A stretch of DNA of 10,249 bases from contig JBMYXZ010000051.1 of assembly GCA_049608925.1 (NCBI GenBank), forward strand, positions 1-10,249, written 5' to 3'. Position numbers and translations under genes: made by a program. A model generated the notes under the pieces. That model saw only the letters and a program-made list of their open reading frames with translations, searched no databases and was not told the origin of the DNA. The number at the start of each line of letters is the position of its first letter. Position 1 is the first letter of the stretch. Source of the DNA: JBMYXZ01 sp049608925 (GTDB lineage: Bacteria > Pseudomonadota > Alphaproteobacteria > JAGOMX01). Below are positions 6,457-10,249 of this stretch, in pieces.

Positions 6457-7149
6457 ATGCAGTGGTTTTTGGCCATATTAATGTGTGTAGCCCTGGCAAA
6501 CCCGGGTGATTGCTCAACGATTGTTTTTAGCGAAAAGCGCGGGACAGGTAACGAAGAATATGTTCCAAAAACACCAATCAACAAGGTTGTTTCGCCTTCA
6601 ATTGCTGCAAGGGCTTTCTTCGAATCTGGTAAAGCAAAATATGAGTGGAAGGATCTGGAGGAATTTGTCGGACTGAAAACGCTTTGTATATTAAACAAGA
6701 GTTTTGGCGATGATCATATACGTATTCTTGAAGAGCTTAGTTCACTAACAGTCTTGACTCTAGATCGCACCAGCATAACCAGTCTAAAGCAGCTTCCGGA
6801 GATGCTGGGAATGCGCGCCTTTAGCTTTAACCAAACAGCGGTGACAAGCCTAGAGGGCATTGAGCAATGTCGCAACCTGCTGCGCATTGATATTTCAGCC
6901 TTGAAGTTGGAGTCTTTAGAGAAGCTGAAAGAATTGGAAGAATTAAGAGTGATACTTGCCTACCAGTTGGGCTCAGATATAGATTGGTCGGTGCTTGCAA
7001 AAATGCCAAAACTTCAAAAAGTTATTGTTGAAAGCGATTGCCAAAACAAGACCTTAGGCGCCTTAGGAAAGAAAGTAATTAAGGACAGCAGTCACACTAT
7101 AAGCTGGGATCATTCTGATTTCCCAAAAAATAACTGGTGTTATTACTGA
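6457..7149 (+). CDS. Secreted leucine-rich repeat protein
   Basis: A 230-residue protein with an N-terminal hydrophobic signal (MQWFLAILMCVALA, cut near ALA or shortly after; unusual in lacking a basic residue at the front). From about residue 92 there are four to five leucine-rich repeats of about 22 residues, with the pattern LxxLxxLxLxxTxITSLxxL: SSLTVLTLDRTSITSLKQLP, MRAFSFNQTAVTSLEGIEQ, NLLRIDISALKLESLEKLKE, then degenerate units to PKLQKVIVESD. LRRs of this type bind proteins; the partner is unknown. The start at 6457 is backed by GGGAGG (6445-6450) with a 6-base gap. It ends in WCYY and holds several Cys, in keeping with an extracytoplasmic location. It lies 49 AT-rich bases before the secreted GNAT-like gene on the same strand, and the two may be co-transcribed. 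Local base composition is more AT-rich than uvrA or the AtoE gene, which hints at acquired or fast-evolving DNA. Confidence 0.8.
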   Translation: MQWFLAILMCVALANPGDCSTIVFSEKRGTGNEEYVPKTPINKVVSPSIAARAFFESGKAKYEWKDLEEFVGLKTLCILNKSFGDDHIRILEELSSLTVLTLDRTSITSLKQLPEMLGMRAFSFNQTAVTSLEGIEQCRNLLRIDISALKLESLEKLKELEELRVILAYQLGSDIDWSVLAKMPKLQKVIVESDCQNKTLGALGKKVIKDSSHTISWDHSDFPKNNWCYY

Positions 7150-7198
7150 TATTAAGTTAAATATTTTTGAGTTTATATTTTAATTATTGGGTTTAATG

Positions 7199-8284
7199 AT
7201 GCATTTAAGAAATTTTTTAGCGTTTGTGGCAACTGTAATTTTTTCCTTGCCAGTTCTTTCAAGTGAAGAATTTCTGTTTAAGGTAGATCCTAATCCCAAA
7301 CAGTTAATGAGACTTTTTAAATGTTTTAACGCTGCAAGAAATCAACGTGGAGGCAAAGCGCAGGATGCTGACTTTTTATCTTCGCAAATTCGAGTGTCAG
7401 CAAAGTTTGGTAAATTCATACCTTCCCTGTTTAATTTTTATTCTGACGAAAAGGGTATTCAGCTTCGCCCACTCAAAATAAGTGATCTGTCCAGAGTTTA
7501 TGAAATTGACTCCAAAAGTATTTTAAGCAATCCATTTAAGCAAATATTTTGCACTACTATTGACTGGAGCGATACATCCGTATCACCTTTTGATGAAAAA
7601 GCTTACATCATCAAGCGTGGAGAGGAGGAAAATGCTCAAATAAAAGACTTTTGCGCTAAAAATCATTTGTCTGAAAATGATTGTTTCCCGCAATTATTAA
7701 GAATCGCGATTGTTGATACAAAGTCTGGAAGTCTGATCGGCGTAAACTTTTTTGATACAATGGATGAAGATGGTTTGATTGAAATCAGTTCACTTTATGA
7801 CGTTGCATGTCGCGGTAGAGGAATAGGATCATACGTATCCACCACTGTTCTGAATTTCCTCGCAAGATTTAGTGGAAAATTATTGGCACACTGCCCGGAA
7901 GAGCAGGTATTGTGGGGGGTATTTAAAGGTATTAGGGCCACTATCCACACACATAATCCGGCATCGATGAAAGTAAGGTGGAAGTCAGGTATGCGGCCGG
8001 TTGGGTATTCTGATGATATGGCTTTTGAGAATATACTGCCTCTCAGAGATCCTTCTGTAGAGTTTGTGTTCCCTGTGTATTGTGATACAGAAATATTGGC
8101 TGATCCTCTCTTCTCAGCAATACAAAGTCTTATGAGTAAGAACATAGAGGAGCAAATGGGCGCTAGAGAATTGTTAAGACTTTGTAATCATGATGGTCGT
8201 AGAATTGATTGTATAAACTTATTTGTACTGTCAATGTTGCGTAACATGGTGCAGCAAACTAAAATGCACAGGATTGGCTATTGA
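7199..8284 (+). CDS. Exported Cys-rich protein with GNAT acetyltransferase domain
   Basis: About 361 residues. A Sec signal peptide (MHLRNFLAFVATVIFSLPVLSS) is followed by roughly 60 residues of unassigned sequence. A GNAT-like core then runs from IQLRPLKISDLSRVYEID (beta1-alpha1) through SGSLIGVNFF to IEISSLYDVACRGRGIGSYV, where R205-G-R-G-I-G210 matches the acetyl-CoA motif A (R/Q-x-x-G-x-G/A). It closes with HNPASMKVRWKSGMRPVGY, the usual late N...S...GM/F segment of RimJ/RimL-like GNATs. A long insertion precedes the core strands and about 80 residues follow the domain. The mature part has about nine Cys, fitting disulfides outside the cytosol. Start chosen at 7199 because GGG at 7189-7191 is 7 bases upstream; ATG 7196 and TTG 7187 are alternatives. 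A GNAT with a signal peptide is odd, because acetyl-CoA is cytosolic. It could be an effector or a non-catalytic relative. Substrate unknown. Confidence 0.72.
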   Translation: MHLRNFLAFVATVIFSLPVLSSEEFLFKVDPNPKQLMRLFKCFNAARNQRGGKAQDADFLSSQIRVSAKFGKFIPSLFNFYSDEKGIQLRPLKISDLSRVYEIDSKSILSNPFKQIFCTTIDWSDTSVSPFDEKAYIIKRGEEENAQIKDFCAKNHLSENDCFPQLLRIAIVDTKSGSLIGVNFFDTMDEDGLIEISSLYDVACRGRGIGSYVSTTVLNFLARFSGKLLAHCPEEQVLWGVFKGIRATIHTHNPASMKVRWKSGMRPVGYSDDMAFENILPLRDPSVEFVFPVYCDTEILADPLFSAIQSLMSKNIEEQMGARELLRLCNHDGRRIDCINLFVLSMLRNMVQQTKMHRIGY

Positions 8285-8302
8285 TCAGGCTTTCCGCCAT
8301 AG

Positions 8303-8340
8303 TTGACCACCTTGCAAAACCGTGCTAGCGTCGATTAAAT
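8303..8340 (+). promoter_or_regulatory. Candidate promoter region of the AtoE-like gene
   Basis: Two overlapping candidates each have 17-base spacing: TTGACC (8303-8308, 5 of 6) with TAGCGT (8326-8331, weak), and TTGCAA (8312-8317, 4 of 6) with TTAAAT (8335-8340, 4 of 6). Either would give a leader of about 15-25 bases containing the ribosome-binding site. The sequence alone does not decide between them. Confidence 0.35.
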
Positions 8341-8361
8341 TTTGTGCATTTAGGAGCCCAA

Positions 8362-9681
8362 ATGGTAAAAGCTGCAGTCTCTTTTTTTGATCGGTTGATG
8401 CAGGATTATACACCTGATCCGTTTCTTTTGGTGATCTTGCTGACCGTTTCTCTGTTCGGTTTAGGATTAGTTGTGACCCCATCATCGCCTATGCAATTGA
8501 TCACCTATTGGGGTGATGGATTTTGGGGGCTTATACAGTTTACCCTACAGATGGTCATGGTGCTGGTCGGCGGCTATATTATTGCCGTGGCTCCACCGAT
8601 TAAAAAAGGCCTGACGCGTATTGCCCAGTCTGTATCCACTTCCGGACAAGCTGTCGTTGTTGTAACCCTGATAGCATTAGTTGGATCTTACCTTAACTGG
8701 GGCCTGGGGCTGGTCATTGGTGGCATCGTATGTCGCGAGATAGCCAAGATTCTGCCAGGTGTTAATTACCGATTGTTGGTTGCCAGCTCATACAGCGGCT
8801 TTATTGTTTGGCATGGCGGCTTGTCGGCCTCAATTCCATTAGTGATTGCTACGGAAGGACATTTTACCCAGCATCTTACAGGTGTCATTCCGATTTCTCA
8901 GACGTTGTTTGCGCCGTTGAATATCACAGCAATCATCGGCATGTTTCTGATTCTTCCAGTGGCAAACTGGGCTTTGGGCAAGATTCATCCAGATAACCGT
9001 CCGGTAGATATTCAAGAAGATTCAGATCAGTCAGATTCATCACTATTGCCAGAAAATATGGTTCCTGCTGAAAAGCTGGAAAATAGTATGATCGTATCCT
9101 TACTGGTTGCTAGCATGGGCTTTTTGTACATCATTGCACAGATCTATGAAGGCAAGTTCAGTCTTGGGTTGAACGATGTTAACTTTGTGCTGTTGATGTT
9201 GGCTATCTTTTGCCACGGTACGCCCCGGTCGTTGCTGAATGCTCTGACGGACGGTGCAAAACGTGTGGGCCCAATTCTGATCCAATTCCCATTTTATGCG
9301 GGTATTATGGGGATGATGGCATCTTCTAGCCTGGCGCAATGGCTTTCAGATATTTTTGTTGCCTCTTGTACGGCTGAGAATTTCCCATTGCTGACATTCT
9401 ACAGTGCAGGATTTCTGAACATGTTCATACCATCAGGTGGTGGCCAATGGGCTGTGCAAGGGCCGATTATATTGGAAGCAGCCCGTCAAATTGGGGCTGA
9501 CATATCCAAAGTAGCCTTGGCTGTCGCCTGGGGTGACGCTTGGACCAACCTGCTGCAACCTTTCTGGGCCTTGCCATTGCTGGCAATTGCAGGCTTGAAG
9601 ATCCGAGATATCATGGGCTATTGCGTCAGCCTGTTATTTATCACAGGTGTATTCTTAACGGCTATTTTTCTGGTTTTTTAG
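8362..9681 (+). CDS. atoE: Short-chain fatty acid transporter, AtoE family
   Basis: A 439-residue inner-membrane protein with about ten or more hydrophobic segments. It matches the AtoE family closely, by recollection of E. coli AtoE: PDPFLLVILLT near the start, WGDGFWGL (50-57), NWGLGLVIGG...REIAK, QFPFYAGIMGMM, PSGGGQWAVQGP (from 357) and QPFWALPLLAIAGLKIRDIMGYC near the C-terminus. The family imports short-chain fatty acids such as acetoacetate or butyrate, probably coupled to protons. The start at 8362 is supported by TAGGAG (8351-8356) 5 bases upstream; an in-frame GTG at 8344 lies before that site. The usual partners (acetoacetate CoA-transferase and thiolase genes) are not in the window, so the substrate is inferred only from the family. 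No terminator is seen directly after it, and the tRNA begins 58 bases later with its own promoter. Confidence 0.92.
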   Translation: MVKAAVSFFDRLMQDYTPDPFLLVILLTVSLFGLGLVVTPSSPMQLITYWGDGFWGLIQFTLQMVMVLVGGYIIAVAPPIKKGLTRIAQSVSTSGQAVVVVTLIALVGSYLNWGLGLVIGGIVCREIAKILPGVNYRLLVASSYSGFIVWHGGLSASIPLVIATEGHFTQHLTGVIPISQTLFAPLNITAIIGMFLILPVANWALGKIHPDNRPVDIQEDSDQSDSSLLPENMVPAEKLENSMIVSLLVASMGFLYIIAQIYEGKFSLGLNDVNFVLLMLAIFCHGTPRSLLNALTDGAKRVGPILIQFPFYAGIMGMMASSSLAQWLSDIFVASCTAENFPLLTFYSAGFLNMFIPSGGGQWAVQGPIILEAARQIGADISKVALAVAWGDAWTNLLQPFWALPLLAIAGLKIRDIMGYCVSLLFITGVFLTAIFLVF

Positions 9682-9692
9682 CCAAATTGCTC

Positions 9693-9721
9693 TCGACAAG
9701 GGGCGTGTGGTTTGTTATACG
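9693..9721 (+). promoter_or_regulatory. Candidate promoter of tRNA-Lys
   Basis: TCGACA (9693-9698, 5 of 6 to -35), 17 bases, then TATACG (9716-9721, 4 of 6 to -10). Transcription would start near 9728, about 12 bases before the mature 5' end, a normal distance for a tRNA precursor. Confidence 0.55.
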
Positions 9722-9739
9722 ATAGTCATCTCAGTTTTG

Positions 9740-9815
<76 letters not shown>

Positions 9816-9871
9816 CTCCCACAGCGGGTTTCGGCGATTTTAGAAAAAATCCTAAAAATTAAAAGTCTCCA

Positions 9872-9895
9872 AAAAGTCACCATTAGGTGATTTTT
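9872..9895 (+). terminator. Probable terminator downstream of tRNA-Lys
   Basis: The stem TCACC (9877-9881) / GGTGA (9886-9890) with loop ATTA extends outward through a G-T pair and A-T pairs using AAAA (9872-9875) and the T-run (9891-9895). This fits an intrinsic terminator about 57 bases after the tRNA. Because the A and T runs are symmetrical, it might work in both directions. The same right arm can also pair with a downstream segment. Confidence 0.5.
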
Positions 9896-9941
9896 CGTGT
9901 AGAAAGTCGCCAGTCATAAAAATTGCCTAAAATTGTAACAT

Positions 9942-9970
9942 TTGTAATGGGTTGTGAATTTGTCTAGGAT
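9942..9970 (+). promoter_or_regulatory. Candidate promoter of the right-edge membrane protein gene
   Basis: TTGTAA (9942-9947, 4 of 6) and TAGGAT (9965-9970, 4 of 6) are 17 bases apart, giving a transcription start near 9977 and a leader of about 28 bases before the TTG start codon. Weak consensus match; inference. Confidence 0.35.
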
Positions 9971-10004
9971 CTGGTCATCATTGTTTAATTTGGGAGATTA
10001 AGTT

Positions 10005-10249
10005 TTGGCACAGGGCTTATTGCGTATTTTTTCATATAAGTCTGCTCGGATTGCTTTTGTTGGTTTATTGGGTGGTTTAAGTTTATTCCTGCTGTTACTC
10101 ATGACATATGAGTACATTCAATACACGAATGATTTTTATGAGAGACAAAGCACTGAACACTCACAGGTTGAGGCAGTACATCAAAAAATCACCAACCAAA
10201 CCCAAGGATTGCTAAATCTGATAGCTTTTAGATTAGAGAACAAAACGAA
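10005..10249 (+). CDS. N-terminal fragment of a membrane protein, TTG start, cut by the window edge
   Basis: 81 codons are visible and open to the right edge. The frame begins at TTG 10005, with GGGAG (9992-9996) 8 bases upstream and an in-frame TAA just before (9999-10001), so no earlier start is possible and the next ATG lies inside the membrane segment. The protein starts with a short basic segment (AQGLLRIFSYKSAR), then one membrane helix (IAFVGLLGGLSLFLLLLMTY). A polar, Gln/Glu-rich, likely helical stretch follows (YERQSTEHSQVEAVHQKITN). This layout is typical of membrane-bound sensors such as histidine kinases, chemoreceptors or diguanylate cyclases with a periplasmic input domain. No output domain is in view, so the family cannot be assigned. 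Confidence 0.7.
   Translation, partial: MAQGLLRIFSYKSARIAFVGLLGGLSLFLLLLMTYEYIQYTNDFYERQSTEHSQVEAVHQKITNQTQGLLNLIAFRLENKT

Noticed and set aside
6360..6698. Minus-strand open frame (112 codons) ending one base before the SCO start, with a membrane-helix-like C-terminal part
   Set aside because: It lies antisense over the start, ribosome-binding site and signal peptide of the LRR gene, which has much better support (GGGAGG site, regular 22-residue repeats). No ribosome-binding site precedes the ATGs in this frame. A 38-codon version starting at an internal ATG cannot be fully excluded, because its stop lies next to the SCO start.

Overview
The window most likely comes from an alphaproteobacterium of moderate GC content. 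The evidence is the J-domain protein with an N-terminal Cys/His cluster, the UvrA whose first zinc motif reads CPVSG, the endonuclease III, and promoter spacing that suggests leaderless messages. This rests on recognising family signatures by eye, not on a search. The gene content is mostly housekeeping, with one short, more AT-rich patch (about 6360-8284) of secreted proteins that looks accessory.

Layout, left to right. Bases 1-257 hold no credible gene but are dense in repeats: a REP-like GC-rich hairpin at 20-40 and two diverged copies of a unit about 132 bp apart. Then come, on the minus strand, a J-domain protein (1663-1091) followed by a periplasmic solute-binding-like protein (1037-258). 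Divergent from them is uvrA (1742-4564), followed by a small exported protein with its own promoter and operator-like dyad (4627-5118). Converging on that gene by a 4-base overlap is a two-gene minus-strand operon, SCO-family copper chaperone then nth (6358-5115), coupled by an ATGA overlap. On the plus strand follow a secreted leucine-rich-repeat protein (6457-7149), a secreted Cys-rich protein with a GNAT acetyltransferase core (7199-8284), an AtoE-type short-chain fatty acid transporter (8362-9681), tRNA-Lys(CTT) (9740-9815) and, after a spacer with several mutually complementary arms, the N-terminus of a membrane protein that starts at TTG and runs off the right edge.

Functional links. 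UvrA and Nth are two independent DNA-repair activities (nucleotide and base excision) that happen to lie close together; no SOS box of the alphaproteobacterial type is visible upstream of uvrA. The SCO protein points to an aerobic organism with a copper-containing cytochrome oxidase. The solute-binding protein and the AtoE-like transporter both lack their usual partners here.

The most unusual part is the pair of adjacent secreted proteins, LRR plus exported GNAT. GNAT enzymes use cytosolic acetyl-CoA, so a signal peptide on one suggests either delivery into another cell or a domain that has lost catalysis. No new multi-gene system can be demonstrated from this window alone; this pair is the best candidate for follow-up.
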